Source: Lachnospiraceae bacterium (lineage in GTDB: Bacteria > Bacillota > Clostridia > Lachnospirales > Lachnospiraceae). Taken from it: 37,947 bases of DNA. This document shows, piece by piece, positions 21,075 through 29,474 of this stretch (position 1 is its first letter; every line of letters begins with the position of its first letter). Made by a program: the position numbers and the translations under genes. The notes under the pieces are model-generated. The model did no database searches, had not been told where the DNA came from, and saw only the letters and a program-made list of their open reading frames with translations. Location: the NCBI GenBank assembly GCA_017470735.1, contig JAFUYB010000012.1, forward strand, positions 1-37,947. Reading direction: 5' to 3'.

Positions 21075-23912
21075 TTAGTCTGTCACCGATCCATTCGTCG
21101 ATACGCTCTGTACCGTATCGGACCTGGCAAACGCCTTCGACGCCTCATCATTAAAGTAAATCCCGAAAATATAGCGGGAAATGTCCGCCGCGTTATGCGA
21201 GGTGTAGCCATAAGCGATCCTGGTCGCAAGCGCGATCCGAGGGCTTTCATATGGCGCGTATCCGACGAAAAGCGCGTGGTTCGGGTGGTTGTTGATCTCT
21301 GCCGTACCGGTCTTTCCCGCGACCGCCACAGAAAAATTATTGAAGCTCGTCAGATCCTCCGCCACCATCCGCATTCCGGAATGGATCGCGTCCCACTGTC
21401 CGGTATTTAAGACCCCGACCGTCGTCTTGACCGTCGGTCCGTATTTTTCAAGCTCCTTTCCGTCGCCATCCTCGACATGGTCAAGCAGCGAAAGGTTATA
21501 CACCGTTCCATTTGACGCAATCGCCGTCACATAGCGCGCCAGAGCAATCGTCGTGATATTGTTGTTGGACTGTCCGATCGCCGCCATGACCGGATATTCC
21601 GTCGCGATCTTTGATGTATTTTCCTCTATCTCCACGCCCGTCTTGGCATCGAGTCCCAGCAGACTGGCGTACTTCTGCAGGCGCTTGATCCCGCGCGCGT
21701 CGTTGTAACCGCTGCCGCCCGCCAGACGGAAGCCTACCTCATAAAAGAAATAGTTGCAGGAATGCTGTATCGCTCCGGCCACATTCAGCGAACCGTGCGC
21801 GGACGGGTAGATCCAGCACTTCGGGTGATTGGAAACCTTGTCAAATTCGCCGACATCGACGATCTGCGTCTCAGTCGTGATCACCCGCTCTGACAGACCC
21901 GCCACTGACGAGCACATCTTGAAGGTCGAACCGGGCGCCGTCCTCTGCTGCGTCGCGTTGTTGTACAGCGGGTTGGACAGATTCGTATTGAGCGAGCTGT
22001 AATACGACGAATCCTTGGCATTGGACAGCTTATTGCTGTCGTACCCCGGATAGGTCACGCACGCCAGCAGCTCCCCGGTGCGCGTATCGATAACCACGGA
22101 CGACCCCGAACAGGGCTCTAAGGCAAGCTGTCCCGGCGTGATCGTCAGTGTTGAAATGCAGCTTCTCATAAAATCATAGGCGCCGCGCCTGCCCTCAGCC
22201 AGCGCGTTCCTGGTCTCATCGTCTTTTTCAAGCACGCCCTGGTCGTAAAGGATCGCGCAGAGCTGGTTCCCTGAAATCCGGTCCTCCAAAATCGCGTTTT
22301 TATAGATCAGCCGCTCGAAGCCATTGTCTTCTTTGTAGTGGCCGACAATATAATTGACCAGATTGTCATATAACTCTTCCGTGTCCACATACTGCGACTG
22401 CTCGGTGAACACCGTGATATCCGTCCAGTCCTTTTCGATGCAGTAAGTCAGGTACTCATTGGCGCTCGCCGACTCCGAAGTCCACTTCTGCTGCATCTCG
22501 TCATCCGGATCGATCGCGTCACGGAAAATGACATTGTTGTCCTTAAGGTCACGGACGATATAGGTCACATACTCCTGGTACTCTTCAGGCAGATCACTGT
22601 AAACGGCCGGCTGATCCGACAAAAGCTGTGCCTTCAGACCGGCAATGACCTCTTCCCGCTTCTGCTCAAAGACACTGTTGACGCTGCGCTCTAAATCCGA
22701 CGCGTCAGGCTCATTGAAATGCCGGATATCGATGACTCCGTTTCCGATCAGCGCATAATACACATCGTAGATCGGAATCGTGATCTCTGACGCCTTTGCC
22801 GCTTTCGTCTTTGTCTTGGTATTGACGATCTTCTGCAGCAGGATGCCCGCAATCTCTTTTTCCAAAAGCCTGTAGGTGTTCTTTTGGAGCTTTGCGTCAA
22901 TCGACAGATAGACATCCCCTCCGGAAACCGGATCGGTGCGGTCCGTCGTTTCGATCAGATTGCCCACGCTGTCCACATAGACCGTCTGCTGTCCTTTGGT
23001 TCCGCGCAGGTATTGGTTCATATACTGCTCAATGCCCGCCTTGCCGACCGAATCGGTCAGCGTATAGGTGTCATCATCCTTGGACAGCTCATTGTACTCG
23101 TCCGTCGAAATCGTACCCGTGTAGCCAATAATGCTTGAAAATGCCTCACTGCTCTTGTACTTGCGGATCGATTTTTCTTCAATGTCAACGCCGACTAATT
23201 CGTTTTGGTTCTCCTTGATATACGCTACCGTCTTGTCGCTGACATTCGACGCGATCGTCGTCCCGATGTATTTCTGATAATAATTCTTGTTCATATTGTA
23301 ACGGATCACGGCAATCTGATAGCGGATCTCCTTGGGATAATCCTTGGGGATCTCAAACCGCCGGTCCGTCAGATACGACATGATATCGTCCGCCGATGCT
23401 TTTGCCTCGTTCAGATCCAGCCTCGTATTGTACTCAAGCTGGCTGATCTTGGCATGTCCGAAAATATCCGCGCGGAAACGCTGCAGCGCCGTGCCCGTAT
23501 CCGCAAACTGGTATTTCCCGGAAGAATCGATGTAAATACCGAAGTCGTTGTCAATCTCGTCCCCGTTTTTCTTCAGATGGGTCAGCACCTCGTAAAGCAC
23601 CTTGGCGAGAACCTCATTTTTGCTCTCATCGCCGTCGTAGGTGCCGCTGTCTTCAATCGTCACGGCAAAAGCGAGCTTGTTGTACGCCAAAAGCTTGCCG
23701 TTCCGGTCATAGATACTGCCGCGGGTTGCCTCGATGTTCTCCGTCTTTTCGACAAGGAGATCGTAATTGCTCTGATAATCCTCCCCACGAACGATCTGCA
23801 GGATAAACAGCCGCAAGACCAATACGCCGGAAAACACGATCATCACAGCCATCAGCGCCGTCACACGCGAACCCAATATCGTTTTTCTGAGCCATTCTCC
23901 GAAATCAGTCAA
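21075..23912 (-). CDS. mrdA: Penicillin-binding protein 2 (class B, elongation transpeptidase), extended form
   Basis: A 945-residue membrane-anchored transpeptidase that cross-links new peptidoglycan with RodA. One N-terminal helix (about 18-40) is followed by the dimerisation/pedestal domain and the transpeptidase domain. Catalytic motifs are complete: STFK (Ser662), SCN (Ser718-Asn720) and KTGT (Lys867). It is about 300 residues longer than E. coli PBP2. Much of the excess lies between the pedestal and transpeptidase domains (about 340-600), acidic and rich in charged helices. The start is a TTG at 23912, with GGGAGG about 11 bases upstream; the first ATGs fall inside the membrane helix. 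It sits between mreD and minC. Confidence 0.93.
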   Translation of the reverse strand: MTDFGEWLRKTILGSRVTALMAVMIVFSGVLVLRLFILQIVRGEDYQSNYDLLVEKTENIEATRGSIYDRNGKLLAYNKLAFAVTIEDSGTYDGDESKNEVLAKVLYEVLTHLKKNGDEIDNDFGIYIDSSGKYQFADTGTALQRFRADIFGHAKISQLEYNTRLDLNEAKASADDIMSYLTDRRFEIPKDYPKEIRYQIAVIRYNMNKNYYQKYIGTTIASNVSDKTVAYIKENQNELVGVDIEEKSIRKYKSSEAFSSIIGYTGTISTDEYNELSKDDDTYTLTDSVGKAGIEQYMNQYLRGTKGQQTVYVDSVGNLIETTDRTDPVSGGDVYLSIDAKLQKNTYRLLEKEIAGILLQKIVNTKTKTKAAKASEITIPIYDVYYALIGNGVIDIRHFNEPDASDLERSVNSVFEQKREEVIAGLKAQLLSDQPAVYSDLPEEYQEYVTYIVRDLKDNNVIFRDAIDPDDEMQQKWTSESASANEYLTYCIEKDWTDITVFTEQSQYVDTEELYDNLVNYIVGHYKEDNGFERLIYKNAILEDRISGNQLCAILYDQGVLEKDDETRNALAEGRRGAYDFMRSCISTLTITPGQLALEPCSGSSVVIDTRTGELLACVTYPGYDSNKLSNAKDSSYYSSLNTNLSNPLYNNATQQRTAPGSTFKMCSSVAGLSERVITTETQIVDVGEFDKVSNHPKCWIYPSAHGSLNVAGAIQHSCNYFFYEVGFRLAGGSGYNDARGIKRLQKYASLLGLDAKTGVEIEENTSKIATEYPVMAAIGQSNNNITTIALARYVTAIASNGTVYNLSLLDHVEDGDGKELEKYGPTVKTTVGVLNTGQWDAIHSGMRMVAEDLTSFNNFSVAVAGKTGTAEINNHPNHALFVGYAPYESPRIALATRIAYGYTSHNAADISRYIFGIYFNDEASKAFARSDTVQSVSTNGSVTD

Positions 23913-24000
23913 GCCCTATGCTTCCTCCCAGTGTCCCTGCCGGCCGCTCCACAGCAAATACCCATAGGAGATGCTTGTGCCGCGCCGATTGAAAGTTACT

Positions 24001-24534
24001 CTAATTTGATCTGTTCCCGCCCTGATCGATCCACCTGCAGATCTGATGGAGAGGGAAATAGAAAAACAATGCTACCACCGTCGTATAGACCGCCTCCGGT
24101 ATCATCACATTCATCACATAAAAACCCGTGTCGTTGCGCCCCCGCAGCAGAAACATCGTTGCGTATATGATCATGCCAAATACAAAATCACTGCCTCCGA
24201 CCAAAAACAGGGGCAGCTTGATATCGTCACCGTAAAACACCATCGAAAGCAATCCGTTCATCAGCCCCATATAGGTGTAGATCAGCGCATACATCCCAAA
24301 ATAAGAACCGCCGTACACATCGAGCATCAGCCCCCCGAGAAATCCGGCTGCCATGCCGTACTTCGGTCCGAGAAAAAAGCCGAACATCGATGTCACGATC
24401 AGTATCAGATTGGGCGTGATCCCTGCCAGCGCGAACCGCGCAAACAGACCGGTCTGCAGCAGAAATACCACATACAGCGGTCCGAGCATACCGACGACGG
24501 ATTTGACGATCGTATTTTGTGTCAGCGTCTTCAT
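24001..24534 (-). CDS. mreD: Rod shape-determining protein MreD
   Basis: A small polytopic membrane protein (177 residues, about five or six helices) that is part of the elongasome with MreC and RodA. The family shows low identity. The assignment rests on size, topology, the FGFFLGPKYGMAAGFLGGLM segment typical of MreD helices, and its exact position after mreC. The ATG directly follows the mreC stop (TAGATG), with GGAG inside the end of mreC, so translation is coupled. Confidence 0.9.
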   Translation of the reverse strand: MKTLTQNTIVKSVVGMLGPLYVVFLLQTGLFARFALAGITPNLILIVTSMFGFFLGPKYGMAAGFLGGLMLDVYGGSYFGMYALIYTYMGLMNGLLSMVFYGDDIKLPLFLVGGSDFVFGMIIYATMFLLRGRNDTGFYVMNVMIPEAVYTTVVALFFYFPLHQICRWIDQGGNRSN

Positions 24535-25392
24535 CTAATCACTCGTCTCCTTTGTCTCAAGGATCACCAGTACATCCCGCAGGTGCTTGAAATCCACCAC
24601 CGGCGTCATCGTACCCGATTTGGTCAGTCCGCTCGAATCGATCTCCAGTTCATTGACATAGCCGATCAAAAGCCCGGGCAGGTATTTGTCGCTGATATTT
24701 GACGTCACGACCGCATCGCCCGACTTGACTTTGTCCTCTTTGTCCTCAAGCGCCGACAGCGCGATCATGCTCGATTCAGTCATCATTTTCAGATTGCCCG
24801 AAACGATGCAGTTGTCATCGGTATCCAATATCATCGCGCTGATATTGTTGGTGTCATCGATCACAGCCCGCACCGTCGAATAATGCTGTCCCGCCTGCGT
24901 CACGATGCCCACAAGCCCGCTTCCCGCAAGGACATTCATATCCTTTTTGATGCCGTCACTTGTGCCTTTATCGATCGTAAAGGTCGAAAACCAGTTGCTC
25001 ATCCCTCTCGCGATCACATGGGCGCCCGTCATCTTGTATTCCTTGTATGTGGAATCGAGATCGTACAAGGTCAAAAGCTCATCCAGCTCTGTCTGCTGCA
25101 GCTGGATATCGGTCAGCCTGGTCGTCAGCTCATCCACCTGCGCGCGGAGCTGTTCATTTTCCTCCAAAAGCTCGCTTCTCGTCTTGGCCTCTTCATTGCT
25201 CGAAGAAATCGAATTGCCGACATAATCCATGCCCCGCTGCATCGGCACAAAGACATAATTCGCCACCGTCATCAGCGGACCGCCGGTGAATCCCGTCGCG
25301 TAATTGATAAAAAGCAACACGATACAGACGATCGTCAGAAAAATCAGTATGAAATTGCCCGGTATGGACGATCTGCTGTTTCGTCTGTTCAT
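24535..25392 (-). CDS. mreC: Rod shape-determining protein MreC
   Basis: A 285-residue bitopic protein that scaffolds the elongasome and activates PBP2. It has one N-terminal helix (about 11-33), a coiled coil (about 63-100, rich in Glu/Leu/Gln heptads) and the extracytoplasmic beta-domain with VIARGMSNWFSTFTIDKG, GSGLVGIV and GDAVVTSNISDKYLPG. The ATG abuts the mreB stop with no gap, implying tight coupling. Confidence 0.93.
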   Translation of the reverse strand: MNRRNSRSSIPGNFILIFLTIVCIVLLFINYATGFTGGPLMTVANYVFVPMQRGMDYVGNSISSSNEEAKTRSELLEENEQLRAQVDELTTRLTDIQLQQTELDELLTLYDLDSTYKEYKMTGAHVIARGMSNWFSTFTIDKGTSDGIKKDMNVLAGSGLVGIVTQAGQHYSTVRAVIDDTNNISAMILDTDDNCIVSGNLKMMTESSMIALSALEDKEDKVKSGDAVVTSNISDKYLPGLLIGYVNELEIDSSGLTKSGTMTPVVDFKHLRDVLVILETKETSD

Positions 25393-26406
25393 TTAACTGA
25401 AAATCCTCGACTTCATGCTGTATCCGAAACGCGAAAATTTGTCATCGGTCAGAATGCGGTTGAGACCCCGTACCACTGCCTCGTCCCCGTCCTCTGCCAC
25501 ATTGACCTTGATATTCGTCAGGCTGGAAAAATAATCCGCAAGATCAACAATCCTGCTGCTCCCGCCCGACAGATAGATGCCCGAACGCACAATATCCTTT
25601 GCCAGCTCCGGCGGCACCTTTTCCAGAATCATCTTGATCGACTGGGCGATACTGTCCAGGTCGTCACGGATGCCTTCGTATATGACATCCCCGGACACCT
25701 CCATCTCGATCGGCAGACCGCTGACCACATCGCGGCCGACCACGGTGCGTGCCTCTTTGACGCTGTTGGTTGCCGAACCGATGCTCTCTTTTAAAGATTT
25801 TGCTGTCTTCTGTCCGATCACCAGATTGAACCGCCGCTTCATATAGGTCACGATCGACTCGTCCAAACGGTTGCCGCCGAATGACAGCAGCTCGGACAAG
25901 ACCAGTCCTCCCAGCGAGATCACGGAAATCTCCGTCGTATCCGCGCCGATATCCACGACCATCACGCCGGTCGGCTCGGTCACGTCCAGTCCCATGCCCA
26001 GCGCGTCGGCAAGCGGCTTCTCACAGAGCGAGATCGAATGCGCCTTGATCTTGGTCTTGGCAAACATATCGTAAAACGCCTTTTTTTCCACCTCGGTAAT
26101 ATCCGTCGGCACGGCGATCACGATATCCGCCCCCTTCAGGCGCGCCCCGGTCTTGTGCTCCAAGACCTCCAGAAGCATCGTCTGCATATTGTCAAACTCG
26201 GCGATCACGCCGCCGTGAATCGGAAACGATACCTCAATGGACTCCGGTGCCTTTTCAAACATCGCATACGCCTCATCGCCGTAAGCGTACATCTGATCCT
26301 TGTCCACGATTGCAATGGTATTCTTTTCATTGGTAATCTCGCCGCTTGCGCGGTCTATGATCTTGAGATTGCCCGTCCCCATATCGATTCCATAACCACC
26401 TGCCAT
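25393..26406 (-). CDS. mreB: Rod shape-determining protein MreB (actin-like)
   Basis: A 337-residue cytoplasmic actin homologue that forms short membrane-associated filaments steering wall synthesis. Nucleotide-binding motifs are present but slightly divergent: phosphate-1 GIDMGTGNLK and phosphate-2 DIGADTTEISVIS (152-164), where most MreBs have DIGGGTTE. The adenosine motif is SGIYLSGGSSRI. AGGAGG precedes the ATG. It is second in the radC-mreBCD-mrdA-minC-rodA run. MreB and MreBH/Mbl paralogues cannot be separated from one copy; linkage to mreCD favours MreB. Confidence 0.93.
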   Translation of the reverse strand: MAGGYGIDMGTGNLKIIDRASGEITNEKNTIAIVDKDQMYAYGDEAYAMFEKAPESIEVSFPIHGGVIAEFDNMQTMLLEVLEHKTGARLKGADIVIAVPTDITEVEKKAFYDMFAKTKIKAHSISLCEKPLADALGMGLDVTEPTGVMVVDIGADTTEISVISLGGLVLSELLSFGGNRLDESIVTYMKRRFNLVIGQKTAKSLKESIGSATNSVKEARTVVGRDVVSGLPIEMEVSGDVIYEGIRDDLDSIAQSIKMILEKVPPELAKDIVRSGIYLSGGSSRIVDLADYFSSLTNIKVNVAEDGDEAVVRGLNRILTDDKFSRFGYSMKSRIFS

Positions 26407-26416
26407 TGAAGTCCTC

Positions 26417-27133
26417 CTACTCTAACAGCCTCTGCTCCCGATAGCTGTAATATACATTGTCCCCGATGATAATATGATCCAAAAGCGGTATCTCTAACAG
26501 CTTTCCGCAAGCGGCGATCCGTTTGGTCGCGCTGTTGTCCTCCTCGCTCGGCTCCGGCGAACCGCTCGGATGGTTGTGCAGTATCACGACAAAGCACGCC
26601 AGCTTTCGCACCGCGTAGGAAAAAATCTCCCGTGGGGAAAACACCGCATAGGTATGCGTCCCCTTTGATACCAGCGCATCCTCCATAAAATGCCCCTGCG
26701 TATCAAACAGCGCCACAAACAAAAGCTCCTGCGGCTCGTGACGCATCCGCTCCATGTAATAATTGGCGATCGTCCGCGGCGTATCCAGCACGATCTGCTG
26801 CTTTCTGTCCGCTAAAGTCAGCCGCTTCGCAAGCTCCGCCACGGCCTTCAGCTGCAAAGCCTTGACCTTGCCGATCCCGTCAAGCTTCATCATCTCTGCC
26901 ACGCCAAGCGAATGCAGATTCAATAGCTGCCCGCCCCCGACAGATAACAGCTCCGAAGCGAGCTGGAGCGCTGTCTTGTCCTTTGTGCCGCTGCGGATCA
27001 CTAGGGCGACTAATTCCGAATCGCTCAGGCTCTCCATCCCCAGCGCCCCGGACGCCTTTTTGTCCGGATCCATACAGCCGTCCCACGCCTTTTCCCGCTG
27101 CCGCTGCCCATTTTCTTTTGTCTTCATCCGCAT
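26417..27133 (-). CDS. radC: RadC-family JAB1/MPN metalloprotein
   Basis: A 238-residue protein with an N-terminal helix-hairpin-helix region (SLSDSELVALVIRSGT, KLDGIGKVKALQLKA) and a C-terminal JAMM metalloprotease-like domain with the zinc signature HNHPSGSPEPSEED. RadC was once linked to DNA repair, but its biochemical role is unresolved. Two in-frame ATGs two codons apart (27133 and 27127) could serve; the second has better spacing from GGAAGG. The promoter at 27190-27218 places it at the head of the mre operon, its standard location in Firmicutes. Confidence 0.93.
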   Translation of the reverse strand: MRMKTKENGQRQREKAWDGCMDPDKKASGALGMESLSDSELVALVIRSGTKDKTALQLASELLSVGGGQLLNLHSLGVAEMMKLDGIGKVKALQLKAVAELAKRLTLADRKQQIVLDTPRTIANYYMERMRHEPQELLFVALFDTQGHFMEDALVSKGTHTYAVFSPREIFSYAVRKLACFVVILHNHPSGSPEPSEEDNSATKRIAACGKLLEIPLLDHIIIGDNVYYSYREQRLLE

Positions 27134-27189
27134 ATCCTTCCTATTCCCGCAGGCAGATCTTTGGATGAAATAAATGGCAAATCTGTATT

Positions 27190-27218
27190 ATTTTAGCATA
27201 ACTGCATATCCTAAACAA
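27190..27218 (-). promoter_or_regulatory. Promoter of the radC-mreBCD-mrdA-minC-rodA block
   Basis: On the minus strand, TTGTTT (27218-27213) and TAAAAT (27195-27190) are 17 bases apart, with TGC making an extended -10. The -35 overlaps the stop codon of the preceding gene. Confidence 0.5.
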
Positions 27219-28476
27219 GAGACGCATCGTAAAGTTTTTGCAAGCCCGACAGTATCCCGTACTTGACATGCGGATAGGTCAGGCCGCCCTGGAAATAGGC
27301 CGCATACGGCTTTCGCAAGGGACCGTCCGCCGACAGCTCGATCGATGCTCCCGAAACAAAGGCTCCTGCCGCCATAATGACCGGATCGTCATATCCCGGC
27401 ATATCCCACGGCACCGGTTTTAAAAAGCTGTCCACCGGAGCCGCCGCCTGAATCCCCTCACAGAATGCGCAAAGCCCTTCCGGCGTGCCGAATTCGATTG
27501 CCTGGATGATGTCATGGCGTATTTCATCCGCCGCCGGACGCACGGTAAACCCAAGCTGTCCAAATACATCCGCCGCAAACACCGCTCCCTTGACTGCCGC
27601 GGCCACGACAGTCGGCGCGAGGAAAAATCCCTGATAGAAATCCCTCAATACAGAAAGCGACGCGCCGACCTCTTTTCCGAGCCCCGGCGAAGTCAGCCGT
27701 ACAGCCGCATTTTCCACGCATTCCTTTGTTCCGACGATGTAACCGCCGATCGGGGCAAGTCCTCCGCCGGGGTTCTTGATCAAAGAACCGACGATCATAT
27801 CCGCCCCTGCAGACAGCGGCTCTTCCTCCTCGACAAACTCGCCGTAACAGTTGTCCACCATGCATATTATGTCAGGATTTATTTTCTTAACAAAAGCGAT
27901 CAGTTCTCCGATCTGCGCCACTGAAAGCGTCGGACGGGATGCGTAGCCCCGTGACCGCTGGATGGTGACAAGCCTTGTATTCTTATTGATCTTTTGGCGG
28001 ATCCCCTCATAGTCAAAGCTTCCGTCCGCCAGCAGTTCTGCCTCATCATAGGTCACGCCGTATTCGGCAAGCGATCCCCGCGACGGACGGATCCCGATCA
28101 CCTCTTCGAGCGTATCATAGGGTCTGCCGACCGGTGAAAGGATTTCATCCCCCGGACGCGTATTTGCCGAAAGCGCCAGAGCCAGCGCGTGGGTGCCGCA
28201 GGTGATCTGCGGACGCACCAGCGCCGCTTCCCCGCCGAATGCAGACGCGTAGACCTTTTCCAGCGTATCCCGTCCGTCATCGTTGTAGCCATAACCGGTC
28301 GTGCCCGAAAAACACTCTGCCGATACCTTATGCTTCTGGAATGCCGCTAAGACCTTAAGCTGATTGTTCTCCGCGATCGCATCGATCCGCGCGAACTGCT
28401 CTGCCAGGCGTTCTTCGCTTTCGGCTCCCAGGCGCCTCACTTTTTCTGAGATTCCCAGTTTCTGATACCAGTCCAT
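27211..28476 (-). CDS. Methionine gamma-lyase-family PLP enzyme (aluminium-resistance-protein-like)
   Basis: A 421-residue fold-type I pyridoxal-phosphate enzyme. Conserved segments are FSGTTGYGYNDDGRDTLE, RPQITCGTHALALAL (cofactor pocket), DNCYGEFVEEEEP (cofactor aspartate region) and GSLIKNPGGGLAPIGGY with the probable Schiff-base lysine. The family is common in Firmicutes beside miaA and is often labelled methionine gamma-lyase or aluminium resistance protein. The true substrate is not settled, so I keep a family name only. It lies 41 bases after miaA. Confidence 0.88.
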   Translation of the reverse strand: MDWYQKLGISEKVRRLGAESEERLAEQFARIDAIAENNQLKVLAAFQKHKVSAECFSGTTGYGYNDDGRDTLEKVYASAFGGEAALVRPQITCGTHALALALSANTRPGDEILSPVGRPYDTLEEVIGIRPSRGSLAEYGVTYDEAELLADGSFDYEGIRQKINKNTRLVTIQRSRGYASRPTLSVAQIGELIAFVKKINPDIICMVDNCYGEFVEEEEPLSAGADMIVGSLIKNPGGGLAPIGGYIVGTKECVENAAVRLTSPGLGKEVGASLSVLRDFYQGFFLAPTVVAAAVKGAVFAADVFGQLGFTVRPAADEIRHDIIQAIEFGTPEGLCAFCEGIQAAAPVDSFLKPVPWDMPGYDDPVIMAAGAFVSGASIELSADGPLRKPYAAYFQGGLTYPHVKYGILSGLQKLYDASLV

Positions 28477-28517
28477 GTATTACTTTTCTCCTCTAATACC
28501 GTAGGTTATGATCTGCC

Positions 28518-29474
28518 TTACCTGTCTGTTCCCCAGCCTGTCCGCTCTGCAATCATTTCCCGCAAAAAAGCCAAAATGTCCTGCTCATCGTAGGAAAAAG
28601 CCGCCTTATCCACCCAGATGACTTCGCGTTCCCGCTTAAACCAGGTCAGCTGCCGCTTGGCAAAATGGCGGGTGTCCCGTTTGATCAGACGGACCGCCTC
28701 CTTTAAGTCGGTCCGCCCGTCCAGACAGTCATAGATTTCCTTATAGCCAAGCCCCTGCATCGCTGTCATATCTCTCGTGACACCCTGCGAGCGCAGCCGT
28801 TCCACCTCGTCAACCAGACCGGCCTCAAGCATCAGATCGACCCGTTTTTCAATCGCTTCATATATCCTGTCACGGTCATCGGTCAAAACAAAATAACAGA
28901 AATCATACGGTGATGATTTCTCCCGCATCTTACGGTTGTGCTCCGATATCCGCTCCCCGGTCAGATGATGGTATTCTAAAGCGCGGATCAGCCTCTTTTT
29001 GTTGTGCGGATGGATCTCCTTTGCCGCCTGCAGATCTGCCGCAAGCAGCATTTCATACAGCGCCCCGCCGTCCGTTTCCGCCAGTTTCTCCAAATCCTTC
29101 CGGTACGCCGGATCGTTGTCTTCTTCGGTAAAATCAATATCGTACAGCAGCGCCTGGATGTAAAAGCCCGTCCCGCCCACGACGATCGGCAAATGTCCTC
29201 TTTCGTAGATGTCAGACACCGCTTTTTTTGCCAGCTGGCGGAAACGGTAAACATCAAACCGCTCGGTCGGACGCAGCACATCGATCAGATGGTGACGGAC
29301 GCCGTCCATTTCTTCTTTTGTGATCTTCGCCGAACCAATATCCATTCCGGTATAGACCTGCATCGAATCGGCAGAGACAATTTCCCCGGAAAGGCTTTTT
29401 GCCAGCGCGATCGACAGCGCCGTCTTTCCGACGGCGGTCGGACCGGTCAGGATCACAAGCGGACGCCCGTTCAT
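28518..29474 (-). CDS. miaA: tRNA dimethylallyltransferase
   Basis: Adds the isopentenyl group to A37 of tRNAs reading UNN codons, improving reading-frame keeping. The 318 residues are normal. The P-loop LTGPTAVGKTALS, DSMQVYTGMDIGSAK and VGGTGFYIQALLYD are all present, as is the later tRNA-contact region with RDTRHFAKRQLTWF. The start ATG overlaps the mutL stop as TGATG, so translation is coupled. Confidence 0.96.
   Translation of the reverse strand: MNGRPLVILTGPTAVGKTALSIALAKSLSGEIVSADSMQVYTGMDIGSAKITKEEMDGVRHHLIDVLRPTERFDVYRFRQLAKKAVSDIYERGHLPIVVGGTGFYIQALLYDIDFTEEDNDPAYRKDLEKLAETDGGALYEMLLAADLQAAKEIHPHNKKRLIRALEYHHLTGERISEHNRKMREKSSPYDFCYFVLTDDRDRIYEAIEKRVDLMLEAGLVDEVERLRSQGVTRDMTAMQGLGYKEIYDCLDGRTDLKEAVRLIKRDTRHFAKRQLTWFKREREVIWVDKAAFSYDEQDILAFLREMIAERTGWGTDR

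Noticed and set aside
23205-24170. 321-codon plus-strand ORF opposite mrdA and mreD
   Set aside because: Antisense shadow across two conserved genes, with no ribosome site or recognisable domain.
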